A DNA stretch of 64,000 nucleotides, taken from contig NZ_PGFQ01000001.1 in the NCBI RefSeq assembly GCF_029870955.1, positions 1,550,001 through 1,614,000 of the forward strand, given 5' to 3'. The position numbers and the translations under genes were made by a program. The notes under the pieces are model-generated. The model was given only the letters and a program-made list of their open reading frames with translations, was not told the origin of the DNA and did not search any database. Position 1 is the stretch's first letter, and each line of letters begins with the position of its first letter. This DNA is from Sulfitobacter faviae (GTDB lineage Bacteria; Pseudomonadota; Alphaproteobacteria; Rhodobacterales; Rhodobacteraceae). Shown here piece by piece: positions 52,629 through 62,195 of the stretch.

Positions 52629-53990
52629 TTAGGATTCGAGCGCCCGGCGCAGCAGTTCCAGATCCTCGGCGATCTGCCCGTCCGAGACCTTGAGTTCTTC
52701 GATGCGGCGCACCCCGTGCATGACGGTGGTGTGGTCGCGCCCGCCAAAGCGGCGGCCGATCTCGGGCAGGGAGCGGCTGGTCATCTGCTTGCACAGATAC
52801 ATCGCCACCTGACGCGGACGCGCGTAGCTGCGCAGGCGCTTGGGGCCGATCATGTCGCTCAGGCGGATGTTGTAGTGGTCGGAAACCTTGCGCTGAATTT
52901 CCTCGACCGAAATCTTGCGCTCCGAGGCGCGCAGCACGTCGGCCAGACAATCCTGCGTTAGCCCCATGTCGATCTCGCGGCCCACCAGCGAGGCGAAGGC
53001 GAAGAGACGGGTCAGCGCACCTTCGAGCACACGGACGTTCGAGGTGATGCGATGCGCGAGGAATTCCAACACGCCATCGGCCACTTCGAGGTCGGGGTAG
53101 GTCTTGCGCTGCACGTCGACCTTGCTTTGCAGGATGCCGAGGCGCAACTCGTAGTCCGTGGGGTGCAGGTCCACGATCAACCCGCATTGCAGGCGCGATT
53201 TCACGCGGTCTTCGAGATCCTTGATCTCACCCGGGGCGCGGTCGGCGGAGATGATGATTTGCTTGTGCTGGTCGACGAGCGCGTTGAACGTGTGGAAGAA
53301 CTCTTCCTGCGTGGAATCCTTGCCCGCGATGAACTGCACGTCATCAACCATCAACACGTCGACGGAGCGGAAGATTTCCTTGAAATCCATCATCTTACGG
53401 TCGCGCAGGGCCTGCACGAAACGGTACATGAACTGTTCAGCCGAGAGGTAGAGCACGTTCATCTCGGGCTTGCGCTCATGCAGCTCGCGGGCAATCGCGT
53501 GCATCAGGTGGGTCTTGCCAAGGCCGACGCCCCCATAAAGGAACAGCGGGTTGAAGGTCACGGGGCCGCCTTCGGCGACACGGCGGGCGGCGGCATGGGC
53601 CAGTTCGTTGGGCTTGCCGACGACGAAATTGTCAAAGCTGAAGCGCGGGTCGAGCGGGGCGGTGCTGAGCTGCGAATTGGCGGCAGGTTTCGCGGCAGCC
53701 GAGGTCTGACGCGCAGCCGGGGCGGGCTTTTCGGCGGCAGGGGTGGGCTGCTGATTCAGGGCAAAGTTCAGGCGCGTGGCATCGGTGCCCGTCGCGTTGA
53801 TCTCATGCAGAATCAGGTCCGAGAAGTTCTGGCTGACGTAGTTGCCGAAGAAGTTCGTCGGCACTTTGAGTGTCACGATTCCGTCTTCGACGGCGCCGGG
53901 CACAAGCGGTTCAATCCAGGTGGTGTAGTTGTTCTGCCCCACGGTCTTTAGAAGCCGCTCTTTGATCTCGCCCCAGTGATCTAATGTCAT
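52629..53990 (-). CDS. dnaA: Chromosomal replication initiator DnaA
   Basis: A 453-residue initiator. The N-terminal domain is MTLDHWGEIKERLLKTVGQNNYTTWIEPL, residues about 85-115 are an Ala/Pro-rich linker, and the AAA+ domain has Walker A GGVGLGKTH and Walker B VLMVDDVQF. The C-terminal DNA-binding domain carries GGRDHTTVMHGVRRIEEL, the DnaA signature. It opens the origin for replication. The origin itself was not identified here: no convincing cluster of DnaA boxes (TTATCCACA-like) was found upstream. Confidence 0.98.
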   Translation of the reverse strand: MTLDHWGEIKERLLKTVGQNNYTTWIEPLVPGAVEDGIVTLKVPTNFFGNYVSQNFSDLILHEINATGTDATRLNFALNQQPTPAAEKPAPAARQTSAAAKPAANSQLSTAPLDPRFSFDNFVVGKPNELAHAAARRVAEGGPVTFNPLFLYGGVGLGKTHLMHAIARELHERKPEMNVLYLSAEQFMYRFVQALRDRKMMDFKEIFRSVDVLMVDDVQFIAGKDSTQEEFFHTFNALVDQHKQIIISADRAPGEIKDLEDRVKSRLQCGLIVDLHPTDYELRLGILQSKVDVQRKTYPDLEVADGVLEFLAHRITSNVRVLEGALTRLFAFASLVGREIDMGLTQDCLADVLRASERKISVEEIQRKVSDHYNIRLSDMIGPKRLRSYARPRQVAMYLCKQMTSRSLPEIGRRFGGRDHTTVMHGVRRIEELKVSDGQIAEDLELLRRALES

Positions 53991-54398
53991 CGTGCCTTAC
54001 GTCCCGCTTTGCTCTTCGCACAGAGGCCGAGTGGATCCCGGCCCTTAATATTGTTTCACCCGGCAACAGGTCATCCACCCGGTCCCACACGGATGACCGA
54101 CCTGTGTCCTTCGGACTTTTAAAGAATGGCCTGCCCATGAGCCTTCTGTGCCGTAAACCGGCGCAAGAGGCGCTGAACGAACCGTTCGTGTTCTCATCGA
54201 CAGGGTAAACGTGCTGGCAGCAGCATTCACGATGGTGCGCGGAACCGTCTGTGAACGGTCACTTGCACCCCCCTGAATTTGGCATTCTGCCAGTTGGCTG
54301 ACGCCGTGTTCAGGGCCTGTCCCCCCAAGCGAAATGAATCGCTGGACCTTTGGTAGCAAGTGTTTCCGGTTCGCTTCAACATATCTTCCATCTTGACT

Positions 54399-54436
54399 CA
54401 GAGATTGCCGGAAAAGAATCTCTGGCGTGTTTTTTT
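54399..54436 (+). terminator. Plus-strand terminator without an obvious gene
   Basis: CAGAGATT (54399-54406) and AATCTCTG (54417-54424) pair over eight bases with a ten-base loop and are followed by GCGTG and seven T. It points in the plus direction, but both flanking genes are on the minus strand, so it may end an intergenic small RNA. Confidence 0.5.
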
Positions 54437-54451
54437 CGCTGCACCCGCACG

Positions 54452-54476
54452 AAAAAAGGCGCCGCAATGCGGCGCC
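54452..54476 (-). terminator. Rho-independent terminator of rpsT
   Basis: On the minus strand GGCGCCGC and GCGGCGCC pair around three bases and are followed by TTTTTT, 36 bases after the rpsT stop. Confidence 0.93.
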
Positions 54477-54511
54477 TCTTGTGTTTCTAAGGGCTTGGCT
54501 ATGAAGCCAAA

Positions 54512-54775
54512 TTAGCCCAGTGCTTTGACCCGCGCGGACAGGCGCGACATTTTGCGCGACGCGGTATTCTTGTGGAAAACGCCTTTGGTGACGCCGCGCA
54601 TCAGCTCGGGCTGGGCGGCTTTCAGAGCGGCGGTTGCGGCTTCTTTATCACCGGAGGTGATCGCCTCTTCGACCTTGCGCAGGTAGGTGCGGATGCGCGA
54701 ACGGCGTGCTTTGTTGATCGCAAAACGCTTTTCGTTTTGACGGGCGCGCTTTGCGGATTGACGGGTGTTTGCCAT
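54512..54775 (-). CDS. rpsT: 30S ribosomal protein S20
   Basis: An 87-residue basic protein starting [39 protein letters not shown], the standard S20 pattern, ending [17 protein letters not shown] ([15 protein letters not shown]). It binds 16S rRNA early in 30S assembly. Single gene with a clear promoter and terminator. Confidence 0.98.
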   Translation of the reverse strand: MANTRQSAKRARQNEKRFAINKARRSRIRTYLRKVEEAITSGDKEAATAALKAAQPELMRGVTKGVFHKNTASRKMSRLSARVKALG

Positions 54776-54900
54776 GAGTATCAGCCTTCGGGTTCATATG
54801 TTGCGTAGCAATGCGTGACGCCAACCCGACCGGAAATCCGGACCCCCTTGGGGTAGGTGATTCTAGCCAGAGCGGGCTGCACGCGCATGTATTGGTGCCG

Positions 54901-54929
54901 CCTATAAGGCAGCGGGCGCGGCAATGCAA
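54901..54929 (-). promoter_or_regulatory. Predicted rpsT promoter
   Basis: On the minus strand TTGCAT (54924-54929) and TATAGG (54901-54906) are spaced by 17 bases, leaving a leader of about 120 bases before rpsT. Confidence 0.6.
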
Positions 54930-54948
54930 GCCGCGCCGGGGGCGACGC

Positions 54949-55725
54949 TTATTTGTCGCGGAATTGCGCTTCGCGCTTTTCGAGGAAGGCAGACATGCCC
55001 TCTTTCTGGTCTTCGGTGTTGAACAGCGAATGGAACATGCGGCGTTCGAACAGCAGCCCCTCACTCAGCGGCACCTCATAGGCGCGGTTCACGCATTCCT
55101 TGACCACGGTGGCCGAGATCATGGATTTCTCGGCGATCTTGGCTGCGGCGCCCATCGCCTCTTCCATCAGCTTTTTCACCGGCACTACGCGCGACACGAG
55201 GCCCGAGCGTTCGGCTTCTTCGGCATCCATGAAGCGGCCCGTGAGGTTCATGTCCATCGCCTTGGACTTGCCTACCAGACGGGTCAGACGCTGGGTGCCG
55301 CCGATGCCCGCCACGACGCCGAGGTTGATCTCGGGCTGGCCGAACTTGGCGCTTTCCGAACAGATGATGAAGTCGCACATCATCGCCAGCTCGCAGCCCC
55401 CGCCGAGGGCATAGCCCGACACGGCGGCGATAATCGGCTTGCGCACCCGCAGGATCTGATCGGTTTCGGGCGTGAAAAGATCCCCCATGAAGACGTCGAC
55501 AAAGCTTTTCTCGCGCATCATCGCGATATCGGCCCCGGCGGCGAATGCCTTTTCCGAGCCGGTGATGACGATGCAGCGGACCTTGTCGTTTTCCTGCGCG
55601 CTTTTCAGCGCCTTGGCGAGTTCACCCAGCAGCGCCTCGTTGAGCGCGTTCAGCGCATCCGGGCGGTTCAGGGTGATCAGGGCCACATGGTTGTCCACGT
55701 CCACGGTGATCGTTTCGTAAGCCAT
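54949..55725 (-). CDS. Enoyl-CoA hydratase
   Basis: A 258-residue crotonase-family protein. KAFAAGADIAMMREKSF forms the oxyanion loop, VSGYALGGGCELAMMCDFIICSESAKFGQPEINLGVVAGIGGTQRL carries the conserved glycines, and the two catalytic glutamates fit CELAM and GQPEINLG. It hydrates trans-2-enoyl-CoA in fatty-acid oxidation. The ATG at 55723-55725 is preferred over a TTG one codon earlier. Near dnaA and rpsT, the usual roseobacter arrangement. Confidence 0.93.
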   Translation of the reverse strand: MAYETITVDVDNHVALITLNRPDALNALNEALLGELAKALKSAQENDKVRCIVITGSEKAFAAGADIAMMREKSFVDVFMGDLFTPETDQILRVRKPIIAAVSGYALGGGCELAMMCDFIICSESAKFGQPEINLGVVAGIGGTQRLTRLVGKSKAMDMNLTGRFMDAEEAERSGLVSRVVPVKKLMEEAMGAAAKIAEKSMISATVVKECVNRAYEVPLSEGLLFERRMFHSLFNTEDQKEGMSAFLEKREAQFRDK

Positions 55726-55789
55726 CAAGAATGCTCTTTGTTGTTGCGCTCAGGGGAATGTGCATACCACGGCACCCCCATGTTTCAAG

Positions 55790-56640
55790 TTATCTTTGGC
55801 AACGCGGACAATAGAAGGAAGCGCGTCCGCTTTGCACGATGCGCGCGATTGCCCCATCGCAGCCCGGTCTGCGGCAGGCTTGGCCCTCGCGGCCATAGAC
55901 GTCGAAACTATGTTGGAAATAGCCCAATTCGCCATCCGCCTGCCGAAAATCCTTGAGCGACGATCCCCCGCCGTGATCGCATCGGCCAGCACTTGGCGGA
56001 TGATCGGCACCAGCCCGGCGACCCGCGTGGCCGAGATGCGCCCGGCCTTGCGGGCCGGGTGAATCCCCGCGCGGTAAAGCGCTTCGCAGACATAGATATT
56101 GCCCAAGCCCGCCACGATCCGTTGATCCAGCAGCGCCGATTTGATCGGCGTGTTGCGGCCTTTCAGCGCGGCGACCAGATGCGCTTCGTGAAAGTCGTTG
56201 CCCAAGGGTTCCGGCCCGAGCGAGGCCAGCAGCTTGTGTGTCTCGGCCCCGGCGGTGGGCATCAGATCCATCGCGCCGAAACGGCGCGGGTCGTTAAAGG
56301 TGATCCGCACACCGTTACCCATATGCAACACGACATGGTCATGTTTCTCGGGCGCGGGGTGGTTGTGCTGAAATTGCCCCAGAGGGTCGCCCGAAACGAG
56401 CATTCGCCCGGACATGCCCAGATGCACCAAGAGCGATTCCCCGCTCGCCAGATCGGCGAGGATGTATTTCGACCGCCGCCGCAGCAGGCCGACGCGCTGC
56501 CCGGTCAGCCGCTCCGCCATCCGCTCGGGGAAGGGCCAGCGCAGGTCGGGGCGGTTCACCTCGGCGCGGGCGATCACTTGGCCCTCCATCGCGGGGGCCA
56601 GCCCCCGGCGGACGGTTTCGACCTCTGGCAGTTCCGGCAT
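55790..56640 (-). CDS. mutM: Formamidopyrimidine-DNA glycosylase MutM, single-base frameshift
   Basis: The protein begins [14 protein letters not shown] with the catalytic N-terminal Pro, and [22 protein letters not shown] and RRFGAMDLM follow. The frame is lost at CCCCC 55965-55969. One added base gives [26 protein letters not shown] and then the zinc finger ([28 protein letters not shown]), making 283 residues. It excises 8-oxoguanine from DNA, complementing MutT at 1956-2354. GAGGGG precedes the ATG. Divergent from ubiE. Confidence 0.9.
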
Positions 56641-56740
56641 CTCGGTTTCCCCTCTGGCTTGCCTGTGACAAAAGGCACGCATTGTCCCTGCCCCCCGGCA
56701 CCCTATAACAAGGGACAGAACCAGAGGATCGCAAGAGCAG

Positions 56741-57493
56741 ATGACCCAGGACGCTGACAAAACAACCCATTTCGGTTTCGAGACCGTGCCCGAACATGAA
56801 AAGGCCGGGCGCGTGCAGGGTGTGTTCAACTCCGTCGCCAGCAAATACGACATCATGAACGATGTGATGAGTATGGGGATCCACCGCGTATGGAAGGAAG
56901 CGATGATGGACTGGCTCGCCCCGCGCCCCGGGCAGAAACTGCTCGATGTGGCGGGGGGCACCGGCGATGTGTCTTTCAAATTCCTCAAACGTGCCGGTCA
57001 CGGCCATGCCACTGTGCTCGACCTGACCGAGCCGATGCTGGTCGAAGGCCGCCAGCGGGCCGAGGCGGACAGGCTGACCGGCAGCCTTGACTGGGTCGTG
57101 GGCGACGCCATGGCGCTGCCGTTCCCCGACAACACCTTCGACGTTTACACAATCAGCTTCGGCATCCGCAACGTGACCCGCCCGCAAGAGGCGCTGAACG
57201 AGGCGTACCGCGTGCTGCGCCCCGGTGGCCGTCTGATGGTGTTGGAGTTCAGCCAACTGCCCAACCCGGCAATGCAGAAAGCCTATGACCTCTACAGTTT
57301 CAACGTGATCCCGCGCATGGGTCAAGCCATCGCGGGCGACCGCGACAGCTATCAATATCTGGTCGAATCGATCCGTAATTTCCCCGATCAAGAGACCTTC
57401 CTGTCGATGGTGCGCGCGGCGGGCTTTGGGCAGGCCAAATATCGCAACCTGTCGATGGGGATCGCGGCGCTGCATTCGGGTTGGAAACTCTGA
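56741..57493 (+). CDS. ubiE: Ubiquinone biosynthesis C-methyltransferase UbiE
   Basis: A 250-residue SAM-dependent methyltransferase. [35 protein letters not shown] is the N-terminal family block, [15 protein letters not shown] is SAM motif I, and [32 protein letters not shown] is the second UbiE signature. It methylates the benzoquinone ring in ubiquinone synthesis. Overlaps ubiB by one base (TGATG). Confidence 0.97.
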   Translation: MTQDADKTTHFGFETVPEHEKAGRVQGVFNSVASKYDIMNDVMSMGIHRVWKEAMMDWLAPRPGQKLLDVAGGTGDVSFKFLKRAGHGHATVLDLTEPMLVEGRQRAEADRLTGSLDWVVGDAMALPFPDNTFDVYTISFGIRNVTRPQEALNEAYRVLRPGGRLMVLEFSQLPNPAMQKAYDLYSFNVIPRMGQAIAGDRDSYQYLVESIRNFPDQETFLSMVRAAGFGQAKYRNLSMGIAALHSGWKL

Positions 57494-59025
57494 TGCGCGG
57501 TCCGCACAACATTTGGCGGTTGATCCGCACGGGCGCGACCTTGGAACGCGCCGGGGCGATGAATGTGGTGCTGGATGCTTTCGATGCCTCCCCGCCGCTG
57601 CGTTTCGTGGCCCGCGCGCTTGGCCTGCCGTTCAAATGGCTGGGCTACAAGGGCGACCCGACGATGCCGCCCGCCACCCGCGCGCTCACGGCGCTTGGCC
57701 CGGCCTACATCAAATTCGGTCAGGTATTGTCGACCCGCCCCGACGTGGTGGGCGACGATCTGGCGGTGCAATTGCGCGTGTTGCAAGACAAGTTGCCGCC
57801 CTTTGACATGGCGCTGGCCCGCAGCGCGGTCGAGCAAGAGTTGGGCGAGCCGGTCAGCGCGATCTTTTCCGAGTTCAGCGAACCCGTCGCCGCGGCCTCC
57901 ATCGCGCAGGTGCATCACGCGCGGCTGGCCGAGACCGGCGAAGAGGTCGCCGTCAAAGTCCTGCGGCCCGGCATCGAAAAAGCCTTCCGCAAGGACATTG
58001 ACGCCTTCTACCTCGCCGCCCGCATGGCCGAGATTTTCTCGCCCGGGTCGCGCCGCCTGCGCCCGATGGAGGTGATCGAACATTTCGATGGCGTCGTGCG
58101 GGGGGAGCTGGACCTGCGGCTCGAAAGTTCCGCCGCGTCAGAGTTCGCCGCCAACACCAAGGATGACGCCGGGTTTCAACTGCCCGAGATCAAATGGAAT
58201 TATTCGGGCCGCCGCGTGATGACGCTGGGCTGGGCCGATGGGCTGCCGTTGGGCGACAATGCCGCGCTGGATGCGGCGGGGCACGACCGGGTGGCGCTGT
58301 CGGAGCGGGTGTTGCAACTCTTCCTTCAGCACGCCCTGCGCGACGGTTATTTCCACGCCGACATGCATCAGGGCAATCTCAAGGTCGCGGCCAACGGCGA
58401 CATCATCGCCTATGACTTCGGCATCATGGGCCATATCGACAGCTACACCCGCCGGGTCTATGCCGAGATTCTCTATGGCTTCATCCGCCGCGATTACCAG
58501 CGCGTCGCCAAGGTGCATTTCGAGGCGGGTTATGTGCCCGCCGACAAGGACGTCGATGAATTCGCCCGCGCCCTGCGTGCGGTGGGTGAGCCGATTTTCG
58601 GCATGGACGCCACCCGCATCTCCATGGCGCGGTTGCTGACCTATCTGTTCGAGGTGACCGAGCGTTTCGGCATGGAAACCCGGACCGAGTTGATCTTGCT
58701 GCAACGCACCATGGTCGTGGTCGAGGGCGTGGCCCGCTCGCTCAACCCGCATATCAACATCTGGGAAGTCGCCAGCCCCATCGTGACCGACTATATCACC
58801 CAGTCACTCGGTCCGCGGGCCATCGTCTCTGATCTGCGCGACACGGCGATGGTCATGGCCCGTTTCGGCCCCCGCCTGCCCGGGCTGGTCGAGCAGGCGC
58901 TGAACCGTCAGACCGAAGAGCAGGCCGAGCGCCAACCCCGTTTCTGGGGCTATATCGCGGCGACTGCGGTGATGTCTGGCGTGGCCGGGGCCACCACAAT
59001 CGCCCTAATCGGCGCACTGCTTTAG
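57493..59025 (+). CDS. ubiB: Ubiquinone biosynthesis protein UbiB (ABC1/ADCK family)
   Basis: A 510-residue atypical kinase-like protein. LGPAYIKFGQVLSTRPDVVG is the KxGQ motif, AAASIAQVHHARLAETGEEVAVKVLRPGI is the Ala-rich nucleotide loop and lysine, and YFHADMHQGNLKVAANGDIIAYDFGIMG carries the catalytic and metal residues. The C-terminus has two hydrophobic stretches for the membrane (GYIAATAVMSGVAGATTIALIGALL). It assists ubiquinone synthesis, probably by ATP-dependent extraction of precursors. Start from the TGATG overlap with ubiE. Confidence 0.96.
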   Translation: MRGPHNIWRLIRTGATLERAGAMNVVLDAFDASPPLRFVARALGLPFKWLGYKGDPTMPPATRALTALGPAYIKFGQVLSTRPDVVGDDLAVQLRVLQDKLPPFDMALARSAVEQELGEPVSAIFSEFSEPVAAASIAQVHHARLAETGEEVAVKVLRPGIEKAFRKDIDAFYLAARMAEIFSPGSRRLRPMEVIEHFDGVVRGELDLRLESSAASEFAANTKDDAGFQLPEIKWNYSGRRVMTLGWADGLPLGDNAALDAAGHDRVALSERVLQLFLQHALRDGYFHADMHQGNLKVAANGDIIAYDFGIMGHIDSYTRRVYAEILYGFIRRDYQRVAKVHFEAGYVPADKDVDEFARALRAVGEPIFGMDATRISMARLLTYLFEVTERFGMETRTELILLQRTMVVVEGVARSLNPHINIWEVASPIVTDYITQSLGPRAIVSDLRDTAMVMARFGPRLPGLVEQALNRQTEEQAERQPRFWGYIAATAVMSGVAGATTIALIGALL

Positions 59026-59029
59026 GGCA

Positions 59030-59047
59030 GGGGGCCGCGAGGCCCCC
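59030..59047. terminator. GC hairpin between convergent ubiB and thiolase genes
   Basis: GGGGGCC (59030-59036) and GGCCCCC (59041-59047) pair around GCGA just after ubiB. It could stop transcription from both sides, though no T-tract follows. Confidence 0.5.
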
Positions 59048-59053
59048 CGGCCT

Positions 59054-60235
59054 TTAGGCGATACGTTCGATGGCCATGGCGATGCCTTGCCCGCCGCCGA
59101 TGCACATGGTGATCAACGCGCGTTTGCCGCCGATCCGCTCCAACTCATACAGCGCCTTCACGGTGATGATCGCGCCCGTCGCGCCGACCGGGTGACCAAG
59201 CGCGATGGCCCCGCCGTTGGGGTTCACCTTTGCCGGGTCGAAGCCAAGCTCCTTGCTCACCGCCAGCGCCTGGCTCGCGAAAGCCTCGTTGCTTTCGATC
59301 ACGTCAAAGTCATCGGCCTTCAGCCCGGTGCGCTCCAGCAGGCGGCGCACGGCGGGGACCGGGCCGATGCCCATGACCTCGGGTCGCACGCCGGCGTGGG
59401 CGTAGCCGAGGATGCGGGCGCGGGGTGTGAGCCCGGCGGCCTCCGCCGCCTCCGCGCGCGCCAGCACCAGCGCCGCGGCACCGTCGTTGATGCCGCTGGC
59501 GTTGCCCGCCGTGACGCGGCCATCTTTCTGGAAGACGGGGCGCAGCCCGGCCAGCGCCTCGGCGGTCGTGGATTTGGGGTGTTCGTCGGTGTCGAAGGGC
59601 ACCATGTCGCGCTTCACCTTCACCTCGACGGGCACGATCTGCTCCTTGAAGTGTCCCGCTGCGATGGCCGCCGCCGCACGTTCTTGGCTTTGCAGGGCGA
59701 AGGCGTCCATCTCCTCGCGGGTGATGGTGTGTTCATCCGCCACGTTCTCTGCCGTCACGCCCATATGCCCGGTGCCGAAGGGGCAGTTCAACGTGCCCAG
59801 CAGCATGTCGAGGCTGCGTGCATCGCCCATCTTCTGGCCCCAGCGGGCATCGGGCAGCACGTAGGGCGCGCGCGACATGCTTTCGGCGCCGCCTGCGAGC
59901 GCGAAGTCCGCATCGCCCAGCATCAGGCTTTGCGTGGCCGAGACCAGCGCCTGCACGCCCGAGCCGCAGAGCCGGTTCACGTTCATCGCCGGCACCTCAT
60001 CGGGCACGCCCGCCTCACGTGCGGCGACGCGGCTAAGGTACATGTCGCGCGGCTCGGTGTTGATGACGGTGCCAAAGACGACATGGCCGATCTGCGCCGG
60101 ATCGACGCCCGCGCGCGCCATGGCCTCTGCCGCGACGGTGCTGCCCAGTTTGGTGGGCGGGGTGGCGGCAAGCGCGCCGCCGAAAGTGCCGATGGCGGTG
60201 CGTGCGCCGCTCAGGATGACGATATCGTCTGACAT
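59054..60235 (-). CDS. Acetyl-CoA C-acetyltransferase (thiolase)
   Basis: A 393-residue thiolase. The nucleophile is Cys90 in NRLCGSGVQAL, and the C-terminus has NPNGGAIALGHPVGATGA (His) and MCIGGGQGIAMAIE (second Cys). It condenses two acetyl-CoA or cleaves acetoacetyl-CoA, in beta-oxidation, the ethylmalonyl-CoA pathway or polyhydroxybutyrate synthesis. No phaB or other pathway gene adjoins it. Divergent from the XRE-cupin regulator. Confidence 0.93.
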   Translation of the reverse strand: MSDDIVILSGARTAIGTFGGALAATPPTKLGSTVAAEAMARAGVDPAQIGHVVFGTVINTEPRDMYLSRVAAREAGVPDEVPAMNVNRLCGSGVQALVSATQSLMLGDADFALAGGAESMSRAPYVLPDARWGQKMGDARSLDMLLGTLNCPFGTGHMGVTAENVADEHTITREEMDAFALQSQERAAAAIAAGHFKEQIVPVEVKVKRDMVPFDTDEHPKSTTAEALAGLRPVFQKDGRVTAGNASGINDGAAALVLARAEAAEAAGLTPRARILGYAHAGVRPEVMGIGPVPAVRRLLERTGLKADDFDVIESNEAFASQALAVSKELGFDPAKVNPNGGAIALGHPVGATGAIITVKALYELERIGGKRALITMCIGGGQGIAMAIERIA

Positions 60236-60304
60236 AAAACTCTCCTCTTATCGTTGGCGGCACTATGGGGGCGGGCGCGGCAAAGTCAGGAGAAACGTCC
60301 CGTC

Positions 60305-60916
60305 ATGCGACAGCTTGACAGGGAGGGGGCGCCGCGCGACATATCCGCCATGACGGACAACACCGACAAGATCCTGACACAGCTGCCTGCCCGCCTGAAA
60401 GAGGCGCGGCAGGGGCAGGGGTTGTCGCTCGACGCCGTGGCGAAGCTCTCGGGCGTGTCGCGCTCCATGGTCAGCCAGATTGAGCGCGGCGAATCGAGCC
60501 CCACCATCGCGACCCTGTGGAACCTCACCCGCGCTTTGCAGGTGGATTTTGCCGGTCTTCTGGATGCCGCCCCCGGCGAGCCGCAGATCGAAGTACTGCG
60601 CAGCGCCGCCGTGCCGACGATCAGCAATCTGGGCGACGGTTGCCGCATTCGCATTCTCTCCCCGCCCGAGGAAGCCGGGCATCACGAGGTTTATGAATTG
60701 CTCATCGCCGAAGGCGGCGTGCTCGACAGTGCGCCCCACACCCGCGGCGCGCGCGAGCACCTTAGCGTCTTCGAAGGCGCGGTAGAGGTCACCAGCGGCA
60801 GCGGGACCGAGCGGCTGCAGGCCGGCGACACCGCGCGCTATGCCGCCGACGTGCCCCATGCGATCCGCGCGACAGAGGGGCCGGTGCGCGCCTTTCTGGT
60901 GGTTCAAGACGCCTAG
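60305..60916 (+). CDS. XRE-family regulator with C-terminal cupin domain
   Basis: A 203-residue regulator from the ATG at 60305 (AGGAGA 11 bases upstream); ATG at 60350 is an alternative but has no ribosome binding site. The N-terminal helix-turn-helix is LKEARQGQGLSLDAVAKLSGVSRSMVSQIERGESSPTIATLWNLTRAL, and the C-terminal cupin is YELLIAEGGVLDSAPHTRGAREHLSVFEGAVEV. It probably senses a small metabolite. It lies upstream of kbl-tdh with tandem TTCCG-N6-CGGAA sites between, suggesting control of threonine/glycine conversion. Confidence 0.9.
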   Translation: MRQLDREGAPRDISAMTDNTDKILTQLPARLKEARQGQGLSLDAVAKLSGVSRSMVSQIERGESSPTIATLWNLTRALQVDFAGLLDAAPGEPQIEVLRSAAVPTISNLGDGCRIRILSPPEEAGHHEVYELLIAEGGVLDSAPHTRGAREHLSVFEGAVEVTSGSGTERLQAGDTARYAADVPHAIRATEGPVRAFLVVQDA

Positions 60917-60952
60917 TTTCCGCAATATCGGAAAAATTCCGCCATTCCGGAA
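60917..60952 (+). promoter_or_regulatory. Tandem operator-like dyads before kbl-tdh
   Basis: TTTCCG-CAATAT-CGGAAA (60917-60934) and TTCCG-CCATTC-CGGAA (60937-60952) share arms TTCCG/CGGAA and a six-base centre. Their centres are 19 bases apart, about two helix turns. A further half site CGGAA lies at 60964-60968. They follow the regulator stop directly and precede the kbl ribosome binding site by about 50 bases. Confidence 0.7.
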
Positions 60953-61010
60953 ATCCTCTATTTCGGAACGGCCTCCGTTATGGTAGATGCCTTCTGAAAA
61001 GGAGAGCCTC

Positions 61011-62195
61011 ATGACCCAAGCATTTCTGTCCCATGTCACCGACACCCTGTCCGAGATCGACGCCGAGGGCATGATGAAGCGCGAGCGGCTCATCACCACC
61101 CCGCAGGGCGGTGAGATCGCGGTGGGTGACCGCGAGGTCATCAACCTTTGCGCCAACAACTACCTCGGCCTTGCCGATCATCCCGCGCTCATCGCCGCCG
61201 CCAAGGAAGCGATGGACGAGAAGGGTTTCGGCATGGCCTCCGTCCGCTTCATCTGCGGCACGCAGGACATCCATCGGGAGCTGGAGCAGAAGCTGGCCAA
61301 TTTCCTCGGCCATGACGATTCGATCCTCTTCGCCGCCTGTTTCGACGCCAACGGCGGGCTGTTCGAGCCGCTGCTGGGGCCGGAGGACGCGGTGATCTCG
61401 GACGCGCTGAACCATGCCTCGATCATCGACGGCATCCGGCTCTGCAAGGCCAAGCGCTACCGCTATGCCAACAGCGATATGGAGGATCTGGAGGCCAAGC
61501 TGAAACAGGCCCGCGAGGACGGCGCGCGCTTCATCATGATCGCCACCGACGGGGTCTTCTCGATGGACGGCTATCTGGCGAAACTGCCCGAGATCGTGGC
61601 GCTGGCCGAGAAATACGAGGCGCTGGTGATGGTCGACGATTGCCATTCCACCGGCTTCATGGGGCCAAAGGGCGCGGGCACCCCGGCGCATCACGGGGTC
61701 AAGGTGGACATCGTGACGGGCACGCTGGGCAAGGCGCTCGGCGGCGCCATCGGCGGCTATATCGCGGGGCCGCAGCCGGTGATCGATCTGCTGCGCCAGC
61801 GCGCGCGGCCCTATCTGTTCTCGAACTCGCTGCCGTCGTCGATCGTGCGCGCCGGCATCCGCGCGCTGGAACTGGTGGAAGAGGGCGACGACCTGCGCGC
61901 GCGCCTTTTCGAGAACACCGAATACTGGCGCGCGGGGCTGGAAAAGCTGGGTTTCGACCTGCTGCCCGGCGAACATCCCATCGTGCCGGTCATGCTAGGC
62001 GAGGCGCAACTGGCGCAGGACATGGCGGCGAAGCTCTTCGAGGAAGGCGTCTATGTTTCCGGCTTCTTCTTCCCGGTGGTGCCGCGCGGTCAGGCGCGCA
62101 TCCGCACCCAGATGAACGCGGCCCTGACCCGCGAGCAATTGGACCGCGCGCTGAAAGCCTTCGAGACGGCCGGCAAGGCTTGCGGGGTGATCTGA
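61011..62195 (+). CDS. kbl: Glycine C-acetyltransferase (2-amino-3-ketobutyrate CoA ligase)
   Basis: A 394-residue PLP enzyme of the alpha-oxoamine synthase family. [22 protein letters not shown] and [14 protein letters not shown] are family motifs, and the PLP-binding Lys is in [15 protein letters not shown]. It converts 2-amino-3-ketobutyrate and CoA to glycine and acetyl-CoA. AAAAGGAGAG before the ATG at 61011 fixes the start. It overlaps tdh by one base, giving the two-step threonine degradation operon. Confidence 0.97.
   Translation: MTQAFLSHVTDTLSEIDAEGMMKRERLITTPQGGEIAVGDREVINLCANNYLGLADHPALIAAAKEAMDEKGFGMASVRFICGTQDIHRELEQKLANFLGHDDSILFAACFDANGGLFEPLLGPEDAVISDALNHASIIDGIRLCKAKRYRYANSDMEDLEAKLKQAREDGARFIMIATDGVFSMDGYLAKLPEIVALAEKYEALVMVDDCHSTGFMGPKGAGTPAHHGVKVDIVTGTLGKALGGAIGGYIAGPQPVIDLLRQRARPYLFSNSLPSSIVRAGIRALELVEEGDDLRARLFENTEYWRAGLEKLGFDLLPGEHPIVPVMLGEAQLAQDMAAKLFEEGVYVSGFFFPVVPRGQARIRTQMNAALTREQLDRALKAFETAGKACGVI

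Larger units (their letters stand above)
53991..54511. other. 521-base intergenic region between dnaA and rpsT
   Basis: No protein-coding gene was found. On the dnaA side is a dyad GGTCATCC (54069-54076) / GGATGACC (54091-54098). Near the other end is a plus-strand terminator-like hairpin (54399-54436), and beside rpsT its own terminator. The region must include the dnaA promoter, not assigned with confidence. DnaA boxes were searched by eye and not found. Confidence 0.6.

Noticed and set aside
53991..54511. Chromosomal origin oriC beside dnaA
   Set aside because: No cluster of DnaA boxes and no AT-rich unwinding stretch were visible; in this family the origin often lies elsewhere.
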